Of a stretch of DNA of 64,000 nucleotides, positions 46,641 to 58,314 are shown piece by piece. Positions within the stretch are counted from its first letter, which is position 1, and each line of letters starts with the position of its first letter. The translations under genes and the position numbers were made by a program. Source of the stretch: Aquarana catesbeiana (Eukaryota; Chordata; Amphibia; Anura; Ranidae); contig NC_133331.1 of the NCBI RefSeq assembly GCF_042186555.1, forward strand, positions 1,599,395 to 1,663,394, read 5' to 3'. The notes beneath the pieces are model-generated. The model searched no databases. It worked only from the letters and a program-made list of their open reading frames with translations, and was not told where the DNA came from.

Positions 46641-46727
46641 TCTGAGGTTTTCCTGTTGTTGGGGGACACAGATAGAGTCTTATGAAATGTAATGTGGTGG
46701 TTGGGGGGCTTTGTCTGGTGAGTGCTG

Positions 46728-47212
46728 GGTACTGTGCTGAGTACTGTGCTGGGTACTGTGCTGGGTACTGTGCTGGGTACTGTGCTGAGTACTGTGCTGG
46801 GTACTGTGCTGAGTACTGTGCTGGGTACTGTGCTGGGTACTGTGCTGAGTACTGTGCTGCGTACTGTGCTGAGTACTGTGCTGGGTACTGTGCTGAGTAC
46901 TGTGCTGGGTACTGTGCTGGGTACTGTGCTGAGTACTGTGCTGGGTACTGTGCTGGGTACTGTGCTGAGTACTGTGCTGGGTACTGTGCTGGGTACTGTG
47001 CTGAGTACTGTGCTGAGTACTGTGCTGGGTACTGTGCTGAGTACTGTGCTGAGTACTGTGCTGAGTACTGTGCTGGGTACTGTGCTGAGTACTGTGCTGG
47101 GTACTGTGCTGGGTACTGTGCTGGGTACTGTGCTGAGTACTGTGCTGGGTACTGTGCTGGGTACTGTGCTGAGTACTGTGCTGGGTACTGTGCTGAGTAC
47201 TGTGCTGGGTAC
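46728..47212. repeat. 12-bp tandem array (TACTGTGCTGGG / TACTGTGCTGAG), about 40 units
   Basis: Two unit types differing at one base. The 4-codon period keeps all frames open (for example YCAGYCAE and STQH repeats). Located in a CD4 intron. Confidence 0.97.
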
Positions 47213-47449
47213 AGGTTATAGAGGGATCTTGGTTGCTGGTAAACGTGGACATGACCTGCAGTTCTCCAAGATTAAAGGTATGGGGTCCCATGACTTCTCA
47301 TGACAGGACTGGTTCAAGCTCAGAAGTCGGGGTGTCCTCTACACTATCACCGTACCTATGATGATTTTATCCTCAGCGGCCTCAGGTTTAAAAAAGTTGC
47401 TTCATTTCTTCCAAGGCCATGTGTGGTCTCAGCCTGGCTCCCAAAGTGA

Positions 47450-48040
47450 GCGACCCCCACCCACCCCTCACCCCATCTTCCACCCCCCTCCCACCCCTCT
47501 CCCACTCCTCACCCCCTCTTCCACCCCCCCACCCACCCCTCACCCCCTCTCCCACTCCTCACCCCCTCTTCCACCCCCCCACCCACCCCTCACCCCCTCT
47601 CCCACTCCTCACCCCCTCTTCCAACCCCCCACCCACCCCTCACCCCCTCTTCCACCCCCCCACCCACCCCTCACCCCCTCTCCCACTCATCACCCCCTCT
47701 TCCACCCCTCACCCCCTCTAACACCCCCTCCCACCCTTCACCCCCTCTAACACCCGCCTCACCCACCCCTCACCCCCTCTTCCTCCCCCCCACCCACTCC
47801 TCACCCCCTCTAACACCCCCTCCCACCCTCTTCCAATCACCCCCTCCTACCCCCCCCACCCACTCCTCACCCCCTCTTCTGCCTCCCCACCCACCCCTTA
47901 AGCCCTCTTCCATCCCCACCCACCTCTCACCCCCTCTTCCTCCCCTCACCCCTTCTTCTTTTCCACCACCTACCCACTCCTCACCCCCTCTTCCACCTCT
48001 CACCCCCTCTTCCACCTCTCACCCACCCCTCACCCCCTCT
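47450..48040. repeat. CT-rich imperfect tandem array
   Basis: CACCCCTCACCCCCTCTTCC-type words recur irregularly every 19-40 bp. Almost no G on the plus strand. Confidence 0.9.
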
Positions 48041-48630
48041 TCCCTGGCACAGGACACGGGGCTCCATCAGCACAGGAATGATTGCTCTGGTGTGATGTGA
48101 GAGGGTACATTGGGCATATGCAGGTCTAAACACATTGGCATGCCTGTTCCTGCACTGATGGGGGGAGGGGGGGCACGTATCCAATGGTTGGTCCGTGGTG
48201 CCATTCAGACAGTTTTGTGCACAGGCTACAGGTACGTCTTGGATAATTAACATCTTTTTTTTTTAACCCTAAGGACAGTTTTCTATACACTAGAGAAGCT
48301 GAGCTGTGCAGATCATTTTCTTCTTTGGAAAGGTGAACAAGCCCTTTAAATACAAGTTGGCAGCAGTAACCGCTTGTCTCTATTCTGAAAATTGGTGTTA
48401 CACTTCCAGCCACAAGGTGGCAATGGCGAGCCATCATAAGTACCATCAGCTGAAGAGTCTGCAGCCGCTTCCTCCGCCAGCAGAAAAGTGAGGCCAGAAA
48501 AAAGGCCGAGTGCTCCATCGAGTCGTTTTTATTTATTTGTTTGTTTGGTTTTTTTTTTTGTTAGTCTTTTTGTCTGACTATAGATCTTTGTTCGTCCCAA
48601 GCAGGTTTGAAGCCTCTTACCGGTGGCTGT
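48041..48630. other. Interspersed repeat-like DNA
   Basis: Contains AGCTGAGCTGTGCAGATCAT and other words resembling frog SINE-type repeats. No exon is supported. Confidence 0.35.
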
Positions 48631-48632
48631 CT

Positions 48633-49110
48633 CCAGGGCCGCTGATCAGGCAGTACAGCCAGCCCTCCTGTAGTGGGCCCGGACCCCATCACTTCAAAAG
48701 GGGGGACCTGCTGAGCAAGAGGGCCGGCTGTATTGTCTTATTGCAGATGCCGATCCTCTTCTCCCTCCCCCTGCAGCGCTGCCGGCTCCTCCTCTTCTGA
48801 CCCCTTCCATCTGCTGCCCGGGCCCCCCCTGTGGGAATGTCATTTACTGGCCCCTTCCTTTCCTAAATAAACACAGTGAGTGATCGGTACCAATCACTCC
48901 TGTATCCATTCATCGCTGAAGCATAGTAAATTGTTTACTATGCTTCTGTTTGTGAATGAGAAGGAAGCCTCAGAGCGTTTCCTAGTCATTCATCTGTAGT
49001 AGAGAAAGGCGCCGATAAATCTTTGTCCTCAGTCACTTTGCGCTGGGAGGGGACCCTGTCTGGTAGGCTGTATGGGGCCCCCCCTTGATTTCTAACAGGA
49101 GCCCCGACAG
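48633..49110. mobile_element. hAT-like non-autonomous repeat
   Basis: Begins CAGGGCCGCTGATCAGGCAG and contains AATGTCATTTACTGGCCCCT and AACACAGTGAGTGATCGGTA, shared with 39125-39190 and 59040-59110. The right end is uncertain. Confidence 0.45.
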
Positions 49111-49505
49111 TCTCACTACCTCTGCGGAGAGAAGCATCTGATTGGTTGCTTTTCTTTCCACTCTTTCAAACAATGGAGCTTCACCAATTCACCTGCAATG
49201 CCCCCCGGTGGTGCCACAGGAACTCTGCAGTTGGCTTTTCAATTAAATGATGCAAAAAAAAACATCAAAGCTTTGTGCAGAATTGTTTTCACACTTCATG
49301 GCCTCATGGACAGCAATAAACATCTACCAGGGGTTCTAACCCTTTCCAAATGTAAGGATGGAGTTGTGCTCAGTACTTCTGAACTGGGGTGCCATTCGGG
49401 TTCCAGAGTGCTGCTAACACAGGACCCGGGTCATGAGCTGCCATGGTGTGGGTGGGCCGGCCGCCAGCACCATAACAACCAATGGCACTCTAGGGCAAGA
49501 CGCAC
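49111..49505. other. Intron DNA, no gene seen
   Basis: Short open frames only; no recognised repeat. Confidence 0.4.
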
Positions 49506-49511
49506 ATGGTG

Positions 49512-49884
49512 TTACTATGGTGTTGCTATGGTGTTACTAAGGTGTTGCTATGGTGTTACTAAGGTGTTGCTATGGTGCTGCTATGGTGTTGCTATGGAGT
49601 TACTATGATGTTACTATGGTGTTACTATGATGTTGCTATGGTGTTACTATGATGTTGCTATGGTGTTGCTATGGTGTTACTGAGGTGTTACTATGATGCT
49701 GCTATGGTGTTACTATGATGTTACTATAGTGTTGCTATGGTGTTACTATGATGTTACTATGGTGTTACTATGATGTTGCTATGGTGTTGCTATGGTGTTA
49801 CTATGGTGTTACTATGATGTTGCTATGGTGTTGCTATGGTGTTACTATGATGTTACTATGGTGTTGCTATGGTGTTACTATGGT
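49512..49884. repeat. 12-bp tandem array (GGTGTTACTATG and variants)
   Basis: Units GGTGTTACTATG, GGTGTTGCTATG and ATGTTACTATGG are mixed over about 370 bp. Confidence 0.95.
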
Positions 49885-50770
49885 TGCCCAAATGCCCCCA
49901 CAGTTAACACTGATCCAGGGCAGGCGACATGCAGGGCCATCCCAGCATTCAGGAAAGGACTGTCCACCTCTTGCCCTCTGCTGGAGCCAAAAGGTAAGGA
50001 GGGTTGTTAAGAGGGGGTTCTGTGATATAGGGGGACTTTGATGTGATGGGGGGCTTGAGAATATAAGGGGGCCTCTACTGTATAGTGGAGATAATCACCA
50101 TAGAAAATTCCTATGACATTTAGCACCATCTAGTGGCCAAATGCAGTATGTTTAATTTAAAATCAATGAAAAACATTCGACCAGCACAGGAAATAGCATA
50201 ATATTGTCCATTTTTTGTCCCATTTGTAAAGAACAAATGCACTTTTATTGGGTGAACCCGTATGCAATTATTTATTTTTTTTAATATATTTCCACCGCCG
50301 GATTTACAGGTGTTTGAGCTTTTTCTTCTTCTGCTCCCTCCATGTTACCCTACAGTAGATGTCCATACACACACACACGGGCGTTTACAGGAGTTTAGAG
50401 GCAGAAAAAAAAGAACAAAGTCACGTACAGCAGAGGAGCATTAAAAACACTCAAAACGTGCCGAAACGTCTGTAAACGCATCTATGAGCGTTCATTCATT
50501 TCAGTGACCGAAGTCAATGAATAATCCAGCCAATAAAATGAATTAATTCCCAAACGATTGATGTGCCCAAATGTGGTTCACAAAAACGCAGCTTTAGGCG
50601 CATTCCTGATGCTGATTTTCTCCCGCCGGGAGGCTTTGGAAGAGCCCAGAGCACACGAGGAGCATCTTCATCTCCATCAAGCCCTGATTTAGCAGCTTCA
50701 TCTTTATTTTTTGTTGGTTTACACAGATTTCTCCTCTACTAAGGAGAAAAAGATACAATGTATGTGTAAC
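49885..50770. other. Intron DNA with interspersed repeats
   Basis: AT-rich sequence and words such as AACGTGCCGAAACGTCTGTA. No supported exon. Confidence 0.4.
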
Positions 50771-50792
50771 CTTTGTATACCAAAAGTATTGG

Positions 50793-51440
50793 GTTCAATA
50801 TTGAGTTGGCTCCGCCCTTTGCAGCTATAACAGCTTCACCTCTTCTGGGAAGGCCGTCCACAAGGTTTAGGAGGGTGTCTATGGGAATGTTTGACCATTC
50901 TTCCAGAAGAGCATTTGTGAGGTCAGGCACTGATGTTGGATGAGAAGGCCTGGCTCGCAGTCTCTGCTCTAATTCATCCCAAAGGTGTTCTATGGGGTTG
51001 AGGTCAGGACTCTGTGCAGGCCAGTCAAGTTCCTCCACCCTAAACTCGCTCATCCATGTCTTTATGGACCTTGCTTTGTGCACTGGTGGGCAGTCATGTT
51101 GGAACAGGAAGGGGCCGTCCCCAAACTCCTCCCACAAAGTTGGGAGCATGAAATTGTCCAAAATGTCTTGGTATGCTGACGCCTTAAGAGTTCCCTTCAC
51201 TGGAACTAAGGGGCCAAGCCCAACCCCTGAAAAACAACCCCCCACACCATAATCCTCCCCCCCACACCATAATCCCCTCTCCCTTCCCCCCTCACCCCTC
51301 CATCCCCCCTCCCCGACACCATAATCCCCCTCTCCCTCCCCCACACCATAATCCCCCCTCCCCCCACACCATAATCCCCCCTCCCCCCCACACCATAATC
51401 CCCCCTCCCTCACACCATAATCCCCCCTCCACCAAATGAT
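50793..51440 (-). pseudogene. Tc1-like transposase, C-terminal part (relic T2, minus arm)
   Basis: Encodes GGCFSGVGLGPLVPVKGTLK, LWEEFGDGPFLFQHDCPPVH with the second catalytic Asp, SIKTWMSEFRVEELDWPAQS, and SPDLNPIEHLWDELEQRLRA with the catalytic Glu, ending GGANSILN. The N-terminal half is missing and replaced by the array and the inverted arm. Confidence 0.83.
51236..51432 (-). repeat. Short minisatellite at the IMVWG site of Tc1 relic T2
   Basis: About eight units of ACACCATAATCCCCCCTCC (plus strand). On the minus strand each reads GGGATTATGGTGTGGGG, the same unit as in relic T1. Confidence 0.9.
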
Positions 51441-51741
51441 TTGGACCAGTCCAGAAAGCAAGGTCCATAAAGACATGGATGAGCGAGTTTGGTGTGGAGG
51501 AACAGGACTGTCCTCCATCGGATTGAGGTGAGGACTCCTTTGGGATAAATTAGTGCAGAGACTGCGAGCCAGGCCTTCTCGTCCAACATCAGTGCCTGAC
51601 CTCACAAATGCTCTTCTGGAAGAATGGTCAAACATTCCCATAGACACCCTCCTAAACCTTGTGGACGGCCTTCCCAGAAGAGTTGAAGCTGTTATAGCTG
51701 CAAAGGGCGGAGCCAACTCAATATTGAACCCTCCGGACTAA
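51441..51741 (+). pseudogene. Tc1-like transposase, C-terminal part (relic T2, plus arm)
   Basis: Encodes RLRARPSRPTSVPDLTNALL, then EEWSNIPIDTLLNLVDGLPR and GGANSILN, the end of the same transposase. The upstream KTWMSEFGVEE region is present but frameshifted and partly deleted. Confidence 0.8.
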
Positions 51742-51874
51742 GACTGGGGGGTCATTAAAGTTCATGTGTGTGTAAAGGGGGGGGACCAATACTTTTGGTA
51801 ATGTAGTGTGTATACAATGTATCTTTTCATTGTAATCAGATTGTAATGAAGGGATCTGTATTTCCTCTACTCAC

Positions 51875-52005
51875 CATCCTGCGGGATCGAGCCACCACAA
51901 TCACAATGATTATTACAATCAGAAGGAGAATGAGAACTCCGACTCCGATCGTCACCCAGAACAGGTAGCCTGACAGATTCCGGAACTCCGCCTCCACCTG
52001 TACCG
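51875..52005 (-). CDS. CD4: CD4 exon: transmembrane segment
   Basis: This 131-bp exon enters in phase 1 and leaves in phase 0. The acceptor is ctcttcttccag and the donor AGGATG|GTGAGTAG. It encodes a short juxtamembrane stalk (AVQVEAEFRNLSGYL), a hydrophobic helix of about 23 residues beginning FWVTIGVGVLILLL and rich in Ile and Val, and a basic stop-transfer ARSRRM. This is the layout of the CD4 transmembrane exon between D4 and the tail. A 29-bp tandem array lies about 50 bp upstream in gene orientation. Confidence 0.83.
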
Positions 52006-52054
52006 CTGGAAGAAGAGGGCGGGTCTTATCACCTGGAAATCATTTCATGTACTT

Positions 52055-52275
52055 CGCTCTGTCTTCTCATTGTTATCCTAGCTCCGCCTTTCTTCTCATT
52101 GTTATCCTAGCTCCGCCTTTCTTCTCATTGTTATCCTAGCTCCGCCTTTCTTCTCATTGTTATCCTAGCTCCGCCTTTCTTCTCATTGTTATCCTAGCTC
52201 CGCCTTTCTTCTCATTGTTATCCTAGCTCCGCCTTTCTTCTCATTGTTATCCTAGCTCCGCCTTTCTTCTCATAG
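52055..52275. repeat. 29-bp tandem array, about 7 units
   Basis: CTTCTCATTGTTATCCTAGC followed by TCCGCCTTT recurs every 29 bp. It starts about 50 bp from the acceptor of the CD4 transmembrane exon. Confidence 0.96.
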
Positions 52276-52639
52276 ATGCCTCAACTTCTATTATTTACTT
52301 GTATTTTCTCCCTGGCTGAGTAGAAGTCTTAAGCCTCGTCATACACACGATCAGATCTTCGGCAGGGAGTTGTGTGGTGACAGACTGTTGGCCTAAAATC
52401 CGATCATTGGTACGCTCCATCAGACGATTGTTGTCCAATGTTGGATGGCGGACTCGTAAATTTTCGGCAGACAACGGTCTGTTGTCAGATTTTTGTATCG
52501 TCTGTACACAAGTCCGTCACACAAAAGTTGAAAGTACAAACACTCATGTTCAGAATCAATGCTCACCAAACACGACATTAGCAGAAGGTGCCCAAAGGGT
52601 GGCGCTCAAGAGCTGAAATTCCTCGTAGTACGTCACTAC

Positions 52640-53030
52640 CAGGGGCGGACTGACCATTCGGGCACTCGGGCACTGCCTGAGGGCCCCATGCCACTAAGGG
52701 GCCCCATCAGGGCTGCCTGCCTCAATAAAACCAGGGACAGTATGTAAAAATCGGTGTTTTTTAAAAAAATCCCAAGATTATAGCTGCCCCACCTCTCCAG
52801 TACCTTTTCAGTGTGTGTATACTGTGTGTGTATATTGTGTGGCCCCATAATATACTATTGCCCAGGGGCCCCATAATCTTCTCCTATTGCCCGGGGGCCC
52901 CATAATCTCCTATTGCCCGGGGGCCCCATAATCTCCTATTGCCCGGGGGCCCCATAATCTTCTCCTATTGCCCGGGGGCCCCATAATCTCCTATTGCCCG
53001 GGGGCCCCATGAGTTGTCAGTCCGCCCCTG
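52640..53030. mobile_element. hAT-type MITE with its own internal array
   Basis: Perfect inverted ends CAGGGGCGGACTGAC and GTCAGTCCGCCCCTG, flanked by the 8-bp direct repeat GTCACTAC (52632-52639 and 53031-53038). Internal GGGGCCCCATAATCTCCTAT units of about 26-29 bp are repeated some six times. It is the same family as 7415-8579 in opposite orientation, with only two copies of the 15-bp word that expanded there. Confidence 0.9.
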
Positions 53031-53309
53031 GTCACTACGTTCGTGTTTGTTGGCCGACAATTGTGTGCCGTTTGTATGCGAGACAAGATCCCGACACACG
53101 CCCTTAGGACAGTCCGACGCTTTGTCTGCGGAAAATCCGATCATGTCTACGAGGCTTAAGGCTGATTAGTTGGCTGTAAAGTCATCATATCCAGCAGCTC
53201 CCAGGGAGAAAATATGAGGCAACAACAGCACACAGAGCAATCCCAGAGAGAGGCTACACTATATATATATATAACAACCTAACTAGATCCAACAGATAAA
53301 AACATGCAG

Positions 53310-55450
53310 GTAAGAGAGATGATCAGAGACTGCAAACATAATACAGGAGATGATCAGAGACTGCAGACATAATACAGGAGATGATCAGAGACTGCAGACA
53401 TAGTACAGGAGATGATCAGAGACTGCAGACATAATACAGGAGATGATCAGAGACTGCAGACATAATACAGGAGATGATCAAAGACTACAGACATAATACA
53501 GGAGATGATCAGAGACTGCAGACATAGTACAGGAGATGATCAGAGACTGCAGACATAATACAGGAGATGATCAGAGACTGCAGACATAATACAGGAGATG
53601 ATCAGAGACTGCAGACATAATACAGGAGATGATCAGAGACTGCAGACATAATACAGGAGATGATCAAAGACTACAGACATAATACAGGAGATGATCAGAG
53701 ACTGCAGACATAATACAGGAGATGATCAGAGACTGCAGACATAGTACAGGAGATGATCAGAGACTGCAGACATAATACAGGAGATGATCAGAGACTGCAG
53801 ACATAATACAGGAGATGATCAGAGACTGCAGACATAATACAGGAGATGATCAGAGACTGCAGACATACTACAGGAGATGATCAGAGACTGCAGACATAGT
53901 ACAGGAGATGATCAGAGACTTCAGACATAGTACAGGAGATGATCAGAGACTGCAGACATAATACAGGAGATGATCAGAGACTGCAGACATTATACAGGAG
54001 ATGATCAGAGACTGCAGACATAATACAGGAGATGATCAGAGACTGCAGACATAATACAGGAGATGATCAGAGACTGCAGACATAATACAGGAGATGATCA
54101 GAGACTGCAGACATAATACAGGAGATGATCAGAGACTGCAGACATAATACAGGAGATGATCAGAGACTGCAGACATAGTACAGGAGATGATCAGAGACTG
54201 CAGACATAGTACAGGAGATGATCAGAGATTGCAGACATAGTACAGGAGATGATCAGAGACTGCAGACATAGTACAGGAGATGATCAGAGACTGCAGACAT
54301 AATACAGGAGATGATCAGAGACTGCAGACATTATACAGGAGATGATCAGAGACTGCAGACATAATACAGGAGATGATCAGAGACTGCAGACATAGTACAG
54401 GAGATGATCAGAGACTGCAGACATAGTACAGGAGATGATCAGAGACTGCAGACATAATACAGGAGATGATCAGAGACTGCAGACATAGTACAGGAGATGA
54501 TCAGAGACTGCAGACATAGTACAGGAGATGATCAGAGACTGCAGACATAATACAGGAGATGATCAGAGACTGCAGACATAATACAGGAGATGATCAGAGA
54601 CTGCAGACATAGTACAGGAGATGATCAGAGACTGCAGACATAATACAGGAGATGATCAGAGACTGCAGACATAATACAGGAGATGATCAGAGACTGCAGA
54701 CATAATACAGGAGATGATCAGAGACTGCAGACATACTACAGGAGATGATCAGAGACTGCAGACATAGTACAGGAGATGATCAGAGACTTCAGACATAGTA
54801 CAGGAGATGATCAGAGACTGCAGACATAATACAGGAGATGATCAGAGACTGCAGACATTATACAGGAGATGATCAGAGACTGCAGACATAATACAGGAGA
54901 TGATCAGAGACTGCAGACATAATACAGGAGATGATCAGAGACTGCAGACATAATACAGGAGATGATCAGAGACTGCAGACATAATACAGGAGATGATCAG
55001 AGACTGCAGACATAGTACAGGAGATGATCAGAGACTGCAGACATAGTACAGGAGATGATCAGAGATTGCAGACATAGTACAGGAGATGATCAGAGACTGC
55101 AGACATAGTACAATAGATGATCAGAGACTGCAGACATAGTACAGGAGATGATCAGAGACTGCAGACATAGTACAGGAGATGATCAGAGACTGCAGACATA
55201 GTACAGGAGATGATCAGAGACTGCAGACATAATACAGGAGATGATCAGAGACTGCAGACATAGTACAGGAGATGATCAGAGACTGCAGACATAGTACAGG
55301 AGATGATCAGAGACTGCGGACATAGTACAGGAGATGATCAGAGACTGCAGACATAGTACAGGAGATGATCAGAGACTGCAGACATAGTACAGGAGATGAT
55401 CAGAGACTGCGGACATAATACAGGAGATGATCAGAGACTGCAGACATGGT
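53310..55450. repeat. 31-bp satellite in the CD4 D4-to-TM intron, about 68 units
   Basis: The unit contains GATGATCAGAGACTGCAGAC and ATAATACAGGA with ATAGTACAGG variants. Rare variants (CATACTACAGG, GACTTCAGAC, CATTATACAGG) recur 868 bp apart, equal to 28 units, showing a higher-order duplication. Confidence 0.97.
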
Positions 55451-55702
55451 TCAGGAGACAGTCATTGACTGGACACATATTACATGAGACTGCTAGAGAT
55501 CACAGCTATAACAGAGCAATAGGTAACCACAGATTAGTGTCTGCATGGACCACAAGGGCCTCATAAAAGAGTGCCAAAGGGCCACATGTGGCCCCCAAGA
55601 CATGGGTTGAGCAGCAGTGTGTCCCTGTCGAGTATTTTGCCATGTAGGAGTGTTGCTCACCCTCTGCACACATCTCACAGTCTCTGTGAGACAAACACCT
55701 AC

Positions 55703-55945
55703 CGAGTGTCAGATTAGCACTGACAATCGTCTTCTCTTCCACCACAATGAGGCAGGTCCAGTTCCCCAATGTCTCTGGTATAATGGTCACATCCTCGGTC
55801 ACGTTTAATTTCCCCGGAGGACCACACTTTTCTCGCTTTATGTTGGTATTTTGCCAGCAAAGCTTCCCGTTCTCATCCAGGCAGTTTGTTTCACACAGAA
55901 GGGTGACGGTAGACCCCATGGAGAGGTCGGCCTCGGAGGAGGACA
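55703..55945 (-). CDS. CD4: CD4 exon: Ig domain D4
   Basis: This 243-bp exon (phase 1 at both ends) has acceptor cccaccattgcag and donor CTCG|GTAGGTG. The product runs VSSSEADLSMGSTVTLLCET, then GKLCWQNTN, then LGNWTCLIVV, and closes with TIVSANLTLG. The Cys in TLLC and in NWTC are the B- and F-strand cysteines of an Ig fold; extra Cys occur in TNC, KLC and EKC. Sequons NVTE, NWTC and NLTL are present. An L2-type LINE fragment starts about 100 bp upstream in gene orientation. Confidence 0.87.
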
Positions 55946-56009
55946 CTGCAATGGTGGGACAAAACCACATTATCATCTCTTCTCAGAGGACACCACTGGA
56001 GAACATCTC

Positions 56010-57755
56010 ATTAACAGTCCGGCTTCCGCCCGCAACATTCTACTGAAACTGCCCTACTAAAACTCACCAATGACCTAATAACTGCCAAAACCAATGGCCA
56101 CTACTCCATACTCGTACTCTTAGACCTCTCTGCTGCCTTTGACACAGTTGACCACCTGCTCCTCCTCAGCAAATTACACTCCCTTGGCCTCCGTGATTCT
56201 GCATTATCCTGGTTCTCCTCCTACCTATCTCAGCGCACTTTCAGTGTCACTTACAACTCCATCTCCTCCGCTCCTCTTCCTCTTTCTGTTGGGGTACCCC
56301 AAGGCTCCGTCCTTGGGCCTCTCCTATTCTCACTCTATACCTCTTCCCTGGGCCAGTTGATAACCTCCCATGGCTTCCAATACCATCTCTATGCCGATGA
56401 CACACAGATCTATCTCTCCACTCCTCAACTCACCCCCTCGATCTCCTCACGGATCTCAAACTTACTGAATGACATATCAGTATGGATGTCACACCACTTC
56501 CTCAAACTTAATCTTTCTAAAACTGAGCTTGTAATATTTCCTCCTTCACAGTCCCCCCCCCCATGACTTCACCATTAATATCAACAACACAACCATTGGT
56601 CCCTCCACACATGCCAGGGTCCTGGGTGTAATCCTTGACTCTGACCTCTCCTTCACCCCACATCCAATCACTGGCTAAATCCTGCCGCCTTAACCTCCGC
56701 AACATCTCCAGAATTCCACCCTTCCTGACTAATGACACCACAAAGCAACTTATTCACTCCTTGATTATTTCCCGCCTTGACTACGGCAACTCTCTCCTTA
56801 ATGGCCGACCCTTACACAGGCTCCTCCCCCTTCAGTCTATTATGAATGCTGCTGCTAGACTAATACACCTCACTAATCGATCCGTGACTGCTGCCCCTCT
56901 CTGCCAACCCCTTCACTGGCTTCCCCTCCCCCACCGTATAAAATTCAAAATATTAACCATAACATACAAGGCCATTCACAACATCGCCCCCATCTACATC
57001 ACCAACCTCATCTACAGATATCGTCCAAATCGCCCCCTCCGCTCCTCCCAGGACCTCCTGCTCTCTAGCTCTCTTGTTACCTCCTCCCATGCAGGACTTC
57101 TCCAGAGCCTCTCCCATCCTCTGGAACCCCCTGCCCCAGTATGTCCGATCAGCCCCTAACCTGTCCACCTCCAGGACTTCTCCAGAGCCTCTCCCATCCT
57201 CTGGAACCCCCTGCCCCAGTATGTCCGATCAGCTCCTAACCTGTCCACCTCCAGGACTTCTCCAGAGCCTCTCCCATCCTCTGGAACCCCCTGCCCCAGT
57301 ATGTCCGATCAGCTCCTAACCTGTCCACCTCCAGGACTTCTCCAGAGCCTCTCCCATCCTCTGGAACCCCCTGCCCCAGTATGTCCGATCAGCCCCTAAC
57401 CTGTCCACCTCCAGGACTTCTCCAGAGCCTCTCCCATCCTCTGGAACCCCCTGCCCCAGTATGTCCGATCAGCTCCTAGCCTGTCCACCTTTAGGAGATC
57501 CCTGAAAACTCATTTATTCAGGGAAGCCTACCCCACACCCACCTCACAACTGTCCCCGAGCCACCCCCCATCAAATCATTATCTGCAGCTATTACCTTTT
57601 GTACCACCACCCCCTCCCTTTAGAATGTAAGCTCTATGAGCCGGGCCCTCCTGTACCTTTTGTATTGAACTGTAATTGTGTTGTCCCCCCTATACATTGT
57701 AAAGCGCTGAGTAAACTGTTGGCGCTATATAAATCTTGTATAATAATAATAATAA
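56010..57755 (+). mobile_element. L2-clade LINE, reverse transcriptase and 3' end
   Basis: Encodes LVLLDLSAAFDTVDHLLLLS, ALSWFSSYLSQRTFSV, SVGVPQGSVLGPLLFSLYTS and YHLYADDTQIYLS (catalytic YADD), then a frameshifted C-terminal part (FLTNDTTKQLIHSLIISRLD). The 3' end GGCGCTATATAAATCTTG plus (TAA)n is typical of L2. It is 5' truncated and lies in the CD4 D3-to-D4 intron, close to the D4 exon. Confidence 0.85.
57091..57490 (+). repeat. 80-bp tandem array inside the L2 3' coding region, 5 units
   Basis: GGACTTCTCCAGAGCCTCTC to CTGTCCACCTCC recurs every 80 bp. The unit derives from the conserved L2 C-terminus (SPILWNPLPQYVRSAP). Since 80 is not a multiple of 3 the frame is lost. Confidence 0.93.
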
Positions 57756-57817
57756 TTAACAGAATAGGGTTGATTTACTACAGGTAAATAGACTGAGCAC
57801 TTTGCAAAGTGCAGAAT

Positions 57818-58232
57818 TCAAACCAGACCAGACAAGAGGAGTAGAGTATTCCGAACTAGGTCATCTGGTCACAGACATCCCAAGGCTGCCATTGACTCCT
57901 CTAGAGTTTCTCTCTCAAGGTTTGGTCCTGCACTTGCCTCTCAGTCACTAGGTTTAATGGTATGGCTATTGAAGTCCAGGACTTCCACCTGCATCGATAG
58001 ACCTTATGAGAAGAAGACTTGTGAGCCCTTGGAATGATAGAGATCACTGCCTCAGAGAGACCATGCTCTCCCAGTGCCTGGCCTTCAATAGCCATGCCAT
58101 TAAAGTCAATGACTGAGAAGCAGGTGCAGGACTGAACCTTGAGAGAGAAGCTCTGGATGAGTCAAGAACAGCCACAGGACATCCATGACCAGATGAATGG
58201 ATCAACGTACTCTACTCTTCTTGGCCAGTCTA
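57818..58232. mobile_element. Hairpin MITE with long arms
   Basis: Left words AGACAAGAGGAGTAGAGTA, CATCTGGTCACAGACATCC, CTCTCAAGGTTTGGTCCTGC and GGTATGGCTATTGAAG recur inverted at 58080-58232. Arms are about 160 bp and imperfect. Confidence 0.7.
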
Positions 58233-58314
58233 GTTAGACTTTTTTTTTAGCCTACTACAGAAATACAATATGGAGTCATATGAAAGCAGGTCAAACGTTT
58301 TACTAAGTACACAC

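Larger units (their letters stand above)
50779..51808. mobile_element. Inverted composite Tc1 derivative (relic T2)
   Basis: Ends are TACCAAAAGTATTGGG and CCAATACTTTTGGTA, forming Tc1-type terminal repeats. Inside, a minus-strand transposase C-terminal half meets a plus-strand copy of the same half near 51440, giving a palindromic element of about 1 kb. A short TCCCCCCTCCACACCATAA array sits between them. It lies in the CD4 intron between the TM and tail exons. Confidence 0.8.

Noticed and set aside
46680..47303. Open frames of QHST or YCAGYCAE repeats
   Set aside because: Product of the 12-bp array; the period divides by 3 so all frames stay open.
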